In this document: piece by piece, positions 33,868 to 41,829 of the stretch
Numbering within the stretch: position 1 is the first letter of the stretch
How the letters are laid out: each line of letters starts with the position of its first letter
Assembly: GCA_900318625.1 (NCBI GenBank)
Contig: ONLG01000042.1
Location: forward strand, 1 to 42,088
Origin: an uncultured Prevotella sp.
Lineage (GTDB): Bacteria > Bacteroidota > Bacteroidia > Bacteroidales > Bacteroidaceae
Direction of reading: 5' to 3'
Length of the DNA stretch: 42,088 nucleotides
The notes under the pieces: model-generated
Told to the model about the DNA's origin: nothing
The model's database searches: none
Seen by the model: the letters and a program-made list of their open reading frames with translations, nothing else
Made by a program: the position numbers and the translations under genes

Positions 33868-34373
33868 GGCAAGGCAAACGGTCATATCAGTCGGCTGGCA
33901 AGCTGTCGCGCACGGTGCTCTACGCACTGTTGTCGCTCACGGCAGTGGTGTTCCTGCTGTTCTTCGCAGTAGGTTTCCAGATGCCTTATGTCGATAATCC
34001 GCGCTTCAACGCACCCTTGCTCACCGACGTGCTGCTCATTTTCGTGGCATTGCTGGCAGGTTGCAGCCTGGCGGCAGTGGTGTGGGCAGTGGTTGTGGCA
34101 GTCAGGCGCCGAGGGCGCAAGCCGCGTACCGAGAACGGCATCAACGTGACGAAGCTGTCGGTAGCCGTGTCTGCGGTGACGATAGTGCTGGCAGTGCTGT
34201 CGTTTGCCTTTGGTTCGGCTAAGCCAATAATCATCAATGCCAGCCGCTACGACACCGTTTTCTGGCTGAAAGCAGCCGATATGTTCGTTGTCAGCTCGCT
34301 GGTGCTGCTGCTGTTGGCAGTGGCGCTGATAGTGGCAGGGTATGTAAGGCAGGCATTGCTGTCGCGTAAGTAA
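33864..34373 (+). CDS. Hypothetical four-helix membrane protein in the exbB-exbD operon
   Basis: 169 residues with about four membrane helices: VLYALLSLTAVVFLLFFAVG, LLTDVLLIFVALLAGCSLAA, a third at about 95-112 and a fourth at about 135-163. There is a short basic loop (VRRRGRKPR) in the middle. It overlaps exbB by 4 bp and precedes the first exbD by 12 bp, so it is translated with them. I do not know its function; its position suggests it belongs to the ExbB/ExbD complex, which is inference. Confidence 0.75.
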   Translation: MRQGKRSYQSAGKLSRTVLYALLSLTAVVFLLFFAVGFQMPYVDNPRFNAPLLTDVLLIFVALLAGCSLAAVVWAVVVAVRRRGRKPRTENGINVTKLSVAVSAVTIVLAVLSFAFGSAKPIIINASRYDTVFWLKAADMFVVSSLVLLLLAVALIVAGYVRQALLSRK

Positions 34374-34385
34374 AACGGTAAGCCC

Positions 34386-34907
34386 ATGTTCCGCAAACGC
34401 AAGAGGATAGTTCCGCAGCTCAACACGTCGTCAACGGCTGACATTTCGTTCATGTTGTTGATACTGTTTCTTGTCACCACGTCGATGGACACCGACAAGG
34501 GGCTCACTCGCGAGCTGCCTCCCGTCACCCCCGACGACCATCAGCCAACCGAGATTGTCGAGGGAATGGTGCTCCGTCTGTCGCTTGATGGCGAGGGTAA
34601 GCTCACCTGCGACGACAAGCCGATGGCCGTAGGACAGCTGCGCAGCCGCATTGTTGACTTCGTGGGAAAGCGTGGCAAGCAGCACGTCATACAGTTGCAG
34701 TCCGACCGCAAGGCGCAGTATGATGCGTATTTCAAGGTGCAGAACGAGATAGTGGCTGCCTATCGCACGCTGCGCGACCGCCGTGCCGAGCAGCTCTACG
34801 GCTGCCGGCTGGACCAGTGCGGCCATAGCGAGCAGCAGCAGATAATCGACGAGATACCGCAGCGCGTGGCAGAGGTTTATCAGACAGAGAAAGGAGGACA
34901 GCAATGA
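34386..34907 (+). CDS. ExbD/TolR-family protein (first copy)
   Basis: 173 residues. An N-terminal basic stretch (MFRKRKRIVPQLNTSSTADI) leads into one membrane helix (SFMLLILFLVTTSMDTDKG). The Asp in STADISFMLL is the usual proton-carrying residue. The periplasmic domain (about 40-173) has LSLDGEGKLTCDDKPMAVGQ and VIQLQSDRKAQYDAYFKVQN, as in ExbD. It overlaps the second exbD by 4 bp (ATGA). Confidence 0.88.
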   Translation: MFRKRKRIVPQLNTSSTADISFMLLILFLVTTSMDTDKGLTRELPPVTPDDHQPTEIVEGMVLRLSLDGEGKLTCDDKPMAVGQLRSRIVDFVGKRGKQHVIQLQSDRKAQYDAYFKVQNEIVAAYRTLRDRRAEQLYGCRLDQCGHSEQQQIIDEIPQRVAEVYQTEKGGQQ

Positions 34908-35410
34908 GCCGCTTCAAGCAGACTGCACGCCAGGTGCCGGGACTCAACACGTCGTCGCTGCCCGACCTTATCTTCACTGTGCTGTTCTTCTTTATGATTG
35001 TTACGCACATGAGGAAGGTGACTCTGAAGGTGAAATACCAGACTCCGGCGGGCACGGAGCTTAGGAACCTGACCAAGAAATCGACAGTGAGCTATATATA
35101 TATAGGTGCTCCCATCAACGGAAATATGCTTCCCGATGGTGCCGCACAGGCCGCCGGGGAAGGTGCTGAGGGGCAGAAAAGCATCATACAGCTCAACGAC
35201 AAGATAGTCAGTGTGGGCGAGATAGCTCCCTATCTGGCTGCCGAACGCCGCTCGATGAGCGACGAAGACCTACAGCAGATGATGGTGTCGGTGAAGGCTG
35301 ACAGGCAAACCGACATGGGGTTGATTACCGACGTGAAGCAGGCGCTGCGCATTGCCAACGTGCTGAAGGTGAACTACTCGGCTGTCAGCGACAAGCGAAG
35401 CGACAGATAG
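34904..35410 (+). CDS. ExbD/TolR-family protein (second copy)
   Basis: 168 residues. The N-terminus SRFKQTARQVPGLNTSSLPDLI is followed by a membrane helix (FTVLFFFMIVTHM); the Asp in SLPDLIFTVLF is the expected proton-carrying residue. The periplasmic part has IQLNDKIVSVGEIAPYLAAE and VSVKADRQTDMGLITDVKQA. Two ExbD paralogues in tandem are common in Bacteroidota, where they may form heterodimers; this is inference. It overlaps the first exbD by 4 bp and is 47 bp before the Lrp gene. Confidence 0.88.
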   Translation: MSRFKQTARQVPGLNTSSLPDLIFTVLFFFMIVTHMRKVTLKVKYQTPAGTELRNLTKKSTVSYIYIGAPINGNMLPDGAAQAAGEGAEGQKSIIQLNDKIVSVGEIAPYLAAERRSMSDEDLQQMMVSVKADRQTDMGLITDVKQALRIANVLKVNYSAVSDKRSDR

Positions 35411-35457
35411 GTCGTTTCAGCTATTCTGATAACAAGAAAACATAAACAATCTGAAAT

Positions 35458-35961
35458 ATGGCACATAGATCATTAGACCAATTAGACAAGAAAATCCTGC
35501 GGCTCATAGCCGAGGATGCGCGTATTCCGTTCCTCGAGGTGGCACGTGAGTGCAACGTAAGCGGTGCGGCCATTCACCAGCGCATACAGAAGTTGACAAA
35601 CATGGGAGTACTCAAAGGCTCGCAGTTCATAATCGATCCCGAGAAGATAGGCTACGAAACGTGTGCCTATGTGGGGCTTTATCTGAAGAATCCCGAGGAC
35701 TTCGACAACGTGGTGGATGCTCTGAAGACCATTCCCGAGGTAGTGGAGTGTCACTATACCACGGGCGAATATGACTTGTTCATCAAGATTTACGCATACA
35801 ACAACCACCATCTGCTCAACATCATCCACGACAAGCTGCAGCCGCTGGGCCTCTCGCGCAGCGAGACCCTTATCTCGTTCAAGGCCATCATCGACCGTCC
35901 GCTGCCCATCGTGGAGCTTCCCATCGAGGAGGCTGAGGACGACGAGCAGGGGGAAAAATAG
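35458..35961 (+). CDS. Lrp/AsnC-family transcriptional regulator
   Basis: 167 residues. The N-terminal winged HTH (about 1-60) reads LDQLDKKILRLIAEDARIPF and LEVARECNVSGAAIHQRIQK. The AsnC ligand-binding (RAM) domain follows (about 65-145), with GLYLKNPEDFDNVVDALKTI, ECHYTTGEYDLFIKIYA and a highly acidic tail. Such proteins sense amino acids or related small molecules and bind DNA as multimers. The gene follows exbD closely, but may also have its own promoter; none was recognised. A strong terminator follows. Confidence 0.93.
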   Translation: MAHRSLDQLDKKILRLIAEDARIPFLEVARECNVSGAAIHQRIQKLTNMGVLKGSQFIIDPEKIGYETCAYVGLYLKNPEDFDNVVDALKTIPEVVECHYTTGEYDLFIKIYAYNNHHLLNIIHDKLQPLGLSRSETLISFKAIIDRPLPIVELPIEEAEDDEQGEK

Positions 35962-35985
35962 AAAGGGCTACCTTGTTTAAGCAAT

Positions 35986-36020
35986 AAGGCGGGTTTCTTC
36001 AATACGAAGAAATCCGCCTT
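35986..36020. terminator. Bidirectional terminator between the Lrp gene and the M15 peptidase gene
   Basis: A 14-bp stem AAGGCGGGTTTCTT / AAGAAATCCGCCTT (one G-T pair) with a 7-nt loop lies between convergent genes. Confidence 0.8.
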
Positions 36021-36057
36021 AATGCTGTTTGGTGCTCTTTGCTGCTACGCTTCTGCG

Positions 36058-36816
36058 CTACTGTTGCTCGATAAGCTCGAAGTGCTGGAAGTCCTTGCAC
36101 GACGTCCAGTCGCCTCCCCACTCGAAGCCGGCTTCCGTGAACAGTCGGAAACAGAGGTCGTTGTGGTCTATTTTGTATGGGAACTCCTTGGTGCGGTCGC
36201 AGTACTTGGCAGCCGTGGCAGGCTGAATGTAGCGCGTTCCGTCGGCGCGGTCCTTGTAGTAGGGGTTGTAGAGCGTGTTAATGTCTATGGCCAGGCCGCG
36301 TGCGTGCTTCGAGAGCTTCTTTGTTCCGGCTATGGCGCGGTAGCAGAAGCTCGACGAGTTGTTGTCGCGCATCTGCTTTTCGTCGTCAGCATCGTAGACA
36401 TCGGGCAGCACCATGCGCTGTATGGGATACTTGGCATCGAAGAGCTGGCGCAGTATGCGTGCCACGCGGTCGGCAATGAGCTTGTTGCAAATCATCTCGC
36501 CCACGTGTATCTTACCGTCGTAGTCCCAGTGCAGGGCGCGGATATGGCGCAGGTCGTCGCGTCCTATGTAGGGGTTGTCCTTGTAGGTCTTTCCCTGCAT
36601 ACGCTGCCATACGCCGTCGGGGATGGGCTCGGCAGCAAAGCATTTGTCTACTCCGCCGAAAGCTTTGACTGCTTTCATGCTGACAGTCTGGCCGGCCTGC
36701 CATTCAGTGAGTGCCGAGGCACTTGTGCTTACGGCCTTTTCCTGTGCCGAGCAGGCTGCAAATGCCGAGCAAAGAGTCAGGATGGCTGCCAGTGTCAATA
36801 GTTTCAGATGTTTCAT
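36058..36816 (-). CDS. M15-family (D-Ala-D-Ala carboxypeptidase-like) lipoprotein
   Basis: 252 residues. The lipoprotein signal ends SAFAACSA, with C22 as the lipidated cysteine. The C-terminal domain is Peptidase_M15_4: HARGLAID gives zinc ligands H171 and D178, and QHFE gives H245. Two other hallmarks are NNSSSFCYRAIAGTKKLSKH (about 152-171) and FEWGGDW (231-237). Members trim cell-wall peptides. It is probably anchored to a periplasm-facing membrane. It lies 31 bp after the beta-barrel gene, in the folA-PCMD-barrel group. Confidence 0.9.
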   Translation of the reverse strand: MKHLKLLTLAAILTLCSAFAACSAQEKAVSTSASALTEWQAGQTVSMKAVKAFGGVDKCFAAEPIPDGVWQRMQGKTYKDNPYIGRDDLRHIRALHWDYDGKIHVGEMICNKLIADRVARILRQLFDAKYPIQRMVLPDVYDADDEKQMRDNNSSSFCYRAIAGTKKLSKHARGLAIDINTLYNPYYKDRADGTRYIQPATAAKYCDRTKEFPYKIDHNDLCFRLFTEAGFEWGGDWTSCKDFQHFELIEQQ

Positions 36817-36847
36817 AATCGTAATGTGGCTATGTTCTTCTTCGCCA

Positions 36848-37606
36848 TCAGAACTTATAGAAAGCTCCGATGGTGCCGTAGATGGGGTAGAGGGTCTGCT
36901 CGACGGTCTTGAAATCTTTCTTGAAGATGCCCGTCAGACCCCAGTTCACGTCTGCCGACAGACCGATGTTGCGGTGCAGCTGCCAGTCCACGCCGGCGGC
37001 GATGCCCATTTGCAGGTTGCGCATATCCTCGCTGAAGTCGTAGGTAGCCCATTCGCCTTCCTTGTCGCCCATGTTGATGCGCGGGCCGGTGGGGTCGTTC
37101 TGCCTTATGTAGCCGTCGGCAGCAATGCCGTCGAACTTCTTGCTTACCAGCAGCGAGAAGTATGGGCCGGCCTTGAGAGTCACCTTGCGGCTCAGCGCGA
37201 GTGTGGCCTCGATGGGAAGGGTAAACATCCACTCTGTAACCTTCTGTTTCACGTGTCCGGTGAACAAACCTTCAATCTTGCTGTCGCCCTTTACCACTTC
37301 CATGCGGTATGCCTTTGTGGCGGCATCGGCGTTCATAGCCTTGTTCTCGAAGTGCAGACCAGTCATCAGTCCCCAGCGCTTGTCGAAGGCGAAAGCCACG
37401 TCGGCTCCGAACAGCAGCGATGGTGTGAGCCTGTAGGCTTCGATTTTGCGGATGGTGGCAGGCAGGCCGATGGGAGCCGTGCCTCCTATGCTGTAGCCTA
37501 TGCGGGCTTTCACGGCAATCTTCTTAGCCTGTGTGTCGTCGGTCTGGGCACTGACGGTAGCTGTCAGTGCGGTGCAAAGTATGATAAGTGTGATTATCTT
37601 TTTCAT
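36848..37606 (-). CDS. Outer-membrane beta-barrel protein
   Basis: 252 residues. The signal peptide is MKKIITLIILCTALTATVSAQ. The rest is made of alternating amphipathic strands (VKARIGYSIGG, PSLLFGADVAFAFD, GLMTGLHFENK, KVTLKAGPYFSLLVSK), ending YGTIGAFYKF with the terminal Phe typical of barrels. It fits the porin-family or OMP_b-brl group. It lies 14 bp after the PCMD lipoprotein gene; this pair often occurs together in Bacteroidota. The exact role is unknown. Confidence 0.82.
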   Translation of the reverse strand: MKKIITLIILCTALTATVSAQTDDTQAKKIAVKARIGYSIGGTAPIGLPATIRKIEAYRLTPSLLFGADVAFAFDKRWGLMTGLHFENKAMNADAATKAYRMEVVKGDSKIEGLFTGHVKQKVTEWMFTLPIEATLALSRKVTLKAGPYFSLLVSKKFDGIAADGYIRQNDPTGPRINMGDKEGEWATYDFSEDMRNLQMGIAAGVDWQLHRNIGLSADVNWGLTGIFKKDFKTVEQTLYPIYGTIGAFYKF

Positions 37607-37620
37607 AATAGTTACCTCCT

Positions 37621-38781
37621 TTATTCGTTATCGTTATCGTCTTCGAATATCACTTCCACCTCGTCGATGTAGAGCGTACTGCCTATGGCACCCTCGAAAG
37701 TGGCACCGTCTTTGCTCGACGAGAACACAAGAGTCATGTTGTAGCCCTGTGCGGCAAGCACTTCCGGGTCGGCATCGTCGCCCTCGAAGAACGCCTCGAA
37801 GCGTGTCCATTCGTCGGTGGCGGGCAGCGAAGTAACGATTGCCTTCTTAACTATATAGGGACTCGACAGCACATTGTCGCCGTAGAGGAATACGTCATTG
37901 TCATTCTCATCCTTGTTGCGGTAGAATACGGCGTAGATGCTGGCCTCGTCGACACGTCCCGGCACTTCTTTCATCTCGGCATTAGTGAACTTCGGACCGG
38001 GCTTGTACTTGTAATAGCCTGTGATGCGCACCGGCTCGCGGTCGATGGGTCGGCCAAACTGGGTAGCTTGCAGGGCATCTGTCAACACTTTCTCCACGAT
38101 GAAGCGGCCCATGAACAGGTTGCCTGCGGCGATGGGCTTATGCATCCATTCACCTAATGGACCTGCACTCTGAGTGTTGAGGCACACTCCGCGACCCTGG
38201 TAGCCGTCTTCGGTGGAGAAGGTGGGCTGCTGCTCGGGCTGAGAATTAGTCTTGGTCATTATGGCTCCGGGGTTTCCGGATGCCCAGATGTTAACGCGGT
38301 TGCCCTCGCTGTCAAGTTCAAAGAAGTCGTGGTAATTGTTATGGTTCAAGCCCGCTACGGTTTCATAGTTCTCGAAGCTGTATTTGTAGGTCGGCATGGT
38401 TGCTTCCTTGAAGGCCACGGAGTACTGCCGCTTCCATGCTCCGTCCTGTGAGGTGACGGTATAGGTCACGGGGCCGGACGTGAAGTCCTGTTCCGAGCCA
38501 TTGGCAGGCTCTATGGTTGCTCCCTTTGAGAGCGTGAAGAACACTGGTATGCGGTCGGGCAGCAACATAAGCGACTTCACAGAGAAGTTGATTTCCTTCT
38601 CCGCAGTAGAGATATTGTTCAGTTTCATCTGCGAAGGGTCGTAGAATATACTGGCATATTGGTCGCCTTCCACCCAGGCTCCCTCTATGTCGCACTCTTG
38701 GTCGAGTGCCTCCTCCTTGATGCACGATGTCAGCAGCAAGCCAGACAGGAGTGTGATTGATAGCAAAAATGTTTTTTTCAT
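37621..38781 (-). CDS. PCMD-domain lipoprotein
   Basis: 386 residues. The lipoprotein signal is MKKTFLLSITLLSGLLLTSC, with C20 lipidated. The middle (about 25-125) is an Ig-like domain, and the C-terminal half (about 140-386) is a PCMD (putative carbohydrate metabolism) domain with FENYETVAGLNHNNYHDFFE, NIWASGNPGA and TLYIDEVEVIFE. It probably sits on the outer surface. Together with the beta-barrel protein it may form a surface carbohydrate-binding unit, which is inference from the family name and pairing. Confidence 0.82.
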   Translation of the reverse strand: MKKTFLLSITLLSGLLLTSCIKEEALDQECDIEGAWVEGDQYASIFYDPSQMKLNNISTAEKEINFSVKSLMLLPDRIPVFFTLSKGATIEPANGSEQDFTSGPVTYTVTSQDGAWKRQYSVAFKEATMPTYKYSFENYETVAGLNHNNYHDFFELDSEGNRVNIWASGNPGAIMTKTNSQPEQQPTFSTEDGYQGRGVCLNTQSAGPLGEWMHKPIAAGNLFMGRFIVEKVLTDALQATQFGRPIDREPVRITGYYKYKPGPKFTNAEMKEVPGRVDEASIYAVFYRNKDENDNDVFLYGDNVLSSPYIVKKAIVTSLPATDEWTRFEAFFEGDDADPEVLAAQGYNMTLVFSSSKDGATFEGAIGSTLYIDEVEVIFEDDNDNE

Positions 38782-38868
38782 TTGTTGTTATGTTTTATAG
38801 TTCTTTTCCGTAGTTATGTGAAATGATGGTCGTCGACGTGGTTTAGGTTTCTCCGAAATGTGGGAGTG

Positions 38869-39357
38869 TCACTTCTTCAGCCGTTCCAGGTCTACAAATT
38901 TGTAGGCATGAGCGTGGCGCTCGTCGGCTTCGTGGCTCTCTTGATGCACCACTTTCCAGTCCGAATAGTCGGGAAAGAAGGCATCGGCCTGGGCTGGAGT
39001 ATCTTCGATAAGGGTCAGCGCAAGCCTGTCGGCCTTGTCGATGGTCTGGCGGTAGACACTCGCCCCACCTATTATATATATATGCTCGTCGCTGGCGCAG
39101 TGGGCAAGAGCTTCGTCGAATGAACGAAACACCTCGCAGCCTGGCAGCTCGCCTGAGGTATGCGACAGCACTATGTTGCGCCGGTTGGGCAGCGCACCCT
39201 TGGGCAGCGACTCAAATGTGCGCCGTCCCATGACTATGGTGTGGCCGGTGGTGAGCGCCTTGAACCTCTTGAGGTCGTTGGGAAGCCAGTAGAGCAGCTT
39301 GTTCTGATAGCCGATAGCTCTGTTCTGGGCTACCGCAGCAATGAGTGTTATTTCCAT
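38869..39357 (-). CDS. folA: Dihydrofolate reductase
   Basis: Reduces dihydrofolate to tetrahydrofolate with NADPH; it is the target of trimethoprim. The 162 residues match E. coli FolA in length (159). The N-terminus MEITLIAAVAQNRAIGYQNK, then LLYWLPNDLKRFK with Asp28, and TIVMGRRTFESL, IYIIGGASVYRQTID follow the expected order. It has a -7 box at 39412-39419. thyA, its usual partner, is on the same strand but 2.5 kb upstream, separated by two plus-strand genes. Confidence 0.96.
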   Translation of the reverse strand: MEITLIAAVAQNRAIGYQNKLLYWLPNDLKRFKALTTGHTIVMGRRTFESLPKGALPNRRNIVLSHTSGELPGCEVFRSFDEALAHCASDEHIYIIGGASVYRQTIDKADRLALTLIEDTPAQADAFFPDYSDWKVVHQESHEADERHAHAYKFVDLERLKK

Positions 39358-39666
39358 GTAATCGTGGGCTGTAACGGTTCAAGCCTTTTCCAAGGCATTG
39401 TTCACAAGGGGCAAAGATACAAAAATTAAGTTTAGAAAAGTTAAATACAGGATTTTTTCTTTTCAATCTGCTTCTTTGCAATGCTCTTTCGTGTAGTGGC
39501 AATGTGGTCAGACCCATCATGCAGCACTGTGGATTGATACCCGCTTCTCTCTGAACAGCCTGCTCCTTTTCGGCAAAATGTGAATAAATCTCCGAAATAA
39601 GTGTCAGTTCTGTCTTGCGTTTAATGCTTAATTTTACCGCGATAATTCAACAACAGACATTCAACC
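39358..39666. other. Divergent gap between folA and the DUF362 gene
   Basis: 309 bp. It contains the folA -7 box and an A/T-rich stretch (39419-39465). Nothing coding was recognised. A plus-strand TAATTTTA (39629-39636) could be the DUF362 -7 box but is imperfect. Confidence 0.5.
39412..39419 (-). promoter_or_regulatory. -7 box of folA
   Basis: TATCTTTG on the minus strand, an exact TAnnTTTG match, 55 bp before the start codon. Confidence 0.55.
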
Positions 39667-40617
39667 ATGAGAAAATTATTAGCTACAATCTGCATGATTG
39701 CCATGACAGCGGCAGGCATGGCACAGTCGGAAGTTTATTTCACCAAGGAGATTACCCCAAAAGCACTGGTCAAAATCTACAAGGCTGTGGGCCACGAGGC
39801 AAGCGGTAGGGTGGCAGTGAAGATTTCTACAGGCGAGGACGGTGGCAACAACTACCTGAAACCGACCCTCATCCGTAAGCTCGTAGAGGAGGTGAACGGA
39901 ACCATCGTGGAGTGTTGCACTGCCTATCCGGGCAAGCGCCTCACGCCGGAGGACCACTGGAACACCATCCATAAGCACGGGTTCGACAGCATTGCCGCCG
40001 TGGACATAATGGACGAGTACGGTATCATCAGGATACCCGTCAAGGACAAGAAGCACCTGAAGTATGACATCGTAGGCTCGCACCTGCCGAACTACGACTT
40101 CATGATTAACCTGGCTCACTTCAAGGGGCACGCTATGGGCGGCTTCGGAGGCGTGCTGAAGAACGCCAGCATAGGTGTGGCATCGACGGCAGGCAAGACC
40201 TACATCCATACGGCTGGCAAAGTGACCGAGCACACGCAGCTGTTCCAAAACCTGCCGGAGCAGGATCACTTCCTTGAGTCGATGGCAGCCGCCGCGCAGG
40301 GCGTTCACGAGTACTTCGATGGCGGCAAGCGAATACTCTATATCAATGTGATGAACAATCTGTCGGTGGATTGCGACTGCGACTCTCACCCCGCCGACCC
40401 GCAGATGAAGGATGTGGGCATACTGGCTTCGCTCGATCCCGTGGCTCTCGACAAGGCTTGTCTCGACCTCGTTTTCGGCCACACGGATGCTAAGGGCGAC
40501 GATTCAAAGCCGCTGCAGGAGCGCATCAACCGACAGCACGGCACTTACATCGTCGACTATGCCGAGCAGATTGGCCTCGGAACGAGGAAGTATAAGTTGG
40601 TGAATATCGACAAGTAG
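39667..40617 (+). CDS. DUF362 domain exported protein
   Basis: 316 residues with a signal peptide (MRKLLATICMIAMTAAGMAQ). The rest matches DUF362: VAVKISTGEDGGNNYLKP, IVECCTAYPGKR, NYDFMINLAHFKGHAMGGFG, GVLKNASIGVAS, DCDCDSHPADPQMKDVGILA, SLDPVALDKACLDLVF. Other DUF362 members often carry two [4Fe-4S] ferredoxin motifs, but none is visible here. Being exported is somewhat unusual. The function of the family is not known to me. It lies on the plus strand between folA and thyA, upstream of a TlpA-type gene with its own promoter. Confidence 0.87.
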   Translation: MRKLLATICMIAMTAAGMAQSEVYFTKEITPKALVKIYKAVGHEASGRVAVKISTGEDGGNNYLKPTLIRKLVEEVNGTIVECCTAYPGKRLTPEDHWNTIHKHGFDSIAAVDIMDEYGIIRIPVKDKKHLKYDIVGSHLPNYDFMINLAHFKGHAMGGFGGVLKNASIGVASTAGKTYIHTAGKVTEHTQLFQNLPEQDHFLESMAAAAQGVHEYFDGGKRILYINVMNNLSVDCDCDSHPADPQMKDVGILASLDPVALDKACLDLVFGHTDAKGDDSKPLQERINRQHGTYIVDYAEQIGLGTRKYKLVNIDK

Positions 40618-40681
40618 TAGGATAGACATTTTTAACACTTCTCCCAGGGGCTCCGTAAACTTTCTCCAGCAGCCCCGGAGT

Positions 40682-40746
40682 AATGTTACAGGATAGTTGT
40701 AACAGTGCTCCAGCTGCTCTGTAGCAATGTTACAGGATAGCTGGAG
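40682..40746. repeat. Direct and inverted repeats upstream of the TlpA gene
   Basis: AATGTTACAGGATAG occurs at 40682-40696 and 40726-40740. TGTTACA (40684-40690) pairs with TGTAACA (40698-40704). CTCCAGCT (40708-40715) pairs with AGCTGGAG (40739-40746). The elements overlap, so alternative hairpins are possible. Confidence 0.65.
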
Positions 40747-40819
40747 TAAAATTACCGGCATTATTCGGTTTGCAGACAGTGTGTCTGCTACTCTCTTGCT
40801 ATAGAAAAATGGTTGACGG

Positions 40820-40851
40820 TTTGGCAGTTTCGGCATCTATGCTTATCTTTG
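40820..40851 (+). promoter_or_regulatory. Promoter of the TlpA-like gene
   Basis: TTTG (40820-40823) and TATCTTTG (40844-40851) are spaced 20 bp apart, followed by CAG. It is the best match to the Bacteroidota -33/-7 pattern in the window, 32 bp before the ATG. Confidence 0.75.
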
Positions 40852-40883
40852 CAGGCAATATGATAACTAACTTATATTGAACC

Positions 40884-41705
40884 ATGAAGTCATTATTCTC
40901 AATCTTCTGTATGCTTGCCTTGACAGTGCTTACGGTGTCGGGGCAGGAAGCAGATACAACCATCGTTCTCAACTATGGGCCTATGCCGGTTGGCAATATC
41001 ACGGTCAGCAAGTCGTCTGCCACCTATCGGCAGGTGAAGGAGGCGGAGGCAGTGGTGGAAGGGCTCACCGACCAGAAAGCCAAAAACCGTGCCGTGGTGA
41101 GCTACGTGCTGAGCCATCCCGACAGCGAGGGCTCTGTGCTTCTGCTCAATCATGTGGCTGGGGTGTCAAATGGGCGGAAATGTCTTTCTGCTATATCCGA
41201 ACAGGCAAGGAGCGGATTGATGAAGCCCCTGTATGATGCTTTCAGCGATGGCTTCAAGGAGTTCGACTCGATGACGGCAAAGACTCGTGAGGCCATAGTC
41301 ATAGGCAAGGAGGCCAAGGATTTCACCCTTGAGGACTTTAGTGGCAAGATGCTCACGCTGTCGTCGCTTCGTGGCAAGTATGTGTTGCTCGACTTCTGGG
41401 GCTCGTGGTGTGGTGGCTGCATCCAGGCTTTCCCACACATCAAAGCGTTCTATGCCAGTCACCGCGACAAGGTGGAGGTGTTGGGAGTGGCTATCCACGA
41501 CAAGAAAGACAAGTGGAAAGCTGCCGCACAGGAGCATGAACTGCCTTGGAAGCTCGTGCTCGACACCGAGGGGAAGGGCAGCGTGGCGGAAGCATATGGC
41601 ATTGTGGCTGCTCCAACATACGTGCTGATAGACCCTGAGGGCAAGGTAGTTGAGTGGAGTATCGGCGAGATGGAGAGCATTGAAGAGCGCTTTGACGACA
41701 ACTGA
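40884..41705 (+). CDS. TlpA-family thiol-disulfide oxidoreductase
   Basis: 273 residues with a signal peptide (ending TVSGQ). The N-terminal half (about 25-135) is helical with no clear assignment. The thioredoxin-like domain is at about 140-270: GKEAKDFTLEDFSGKMLTLS, the active site WCGGC (C176 and C179), VLGVAIHDKKDKWKAAAQEH and YGIVAAPTYVLIDPEGKVVE. The PT in AAPTYVL is the conserved cis-Pro. Such proteins act in the periplasm, often reducing disulfides. An IdsA-like role is possible; the partner is unknown. Confidence 0.9.
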   Translation: MKSLFSIFCMLALTVLTVSGQEADTTIVLNYGPMPVGNITVSKSSATYRQVKEAEAVVEGLTDQKAKNRAVVSYVLSHPDSEGSVLLLNHVAGVSNGRKCLSAISEQARSGLMKPLYDAFSDGFKEFDSMTAKTREAIVIGKEAKDFTLEDFSGKMLTLSSLRGKYVLLDFWGSWCGGCIQAFPHIKAFYASHRDKVEVLGVAIHDKKDKWKAAAQEHELPWKLVLDTEGKGSVAEAYGIVAAPTYVLIDPEGKVVEWSIGEMESIEERFDDN

Positions 41706-41727
41706 CCGATTGCCCGACAACAATAAT

Positions 41728-41771
41728 ACAGCAAGACTTGCCGCTGTGTCTGCGCAAGCCTTGCTGTTATG
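41728..41771. terminator. Bidirectional terminator between the TlpA gene and thyA
   Basis: A 14-bp stem ACAGCAAGACTTGC / GCAAGCCTTGCTGT (one G-T pair) with a 12-nt loop is followed by TATGTTTT. Genes on both sides converge here. Confidence 0.82.
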
Positions 41772-41829
41772 TTTTCACTGACCGTCTGCACTCTGGCAGT
41801 TAGCCGTTGACGGTCATCCTCCAACTTAC

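Larger units (their letters stand above)
40618..40883. other. Gap between the DUF362 and TlpA genes
   Basis: 266 bp. 40640-40746 holds a cluster of direct and inverted repeats (separate entry), and a clean promoter lies at 40820-40851. No gene was seen. Confidence 0.55.
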
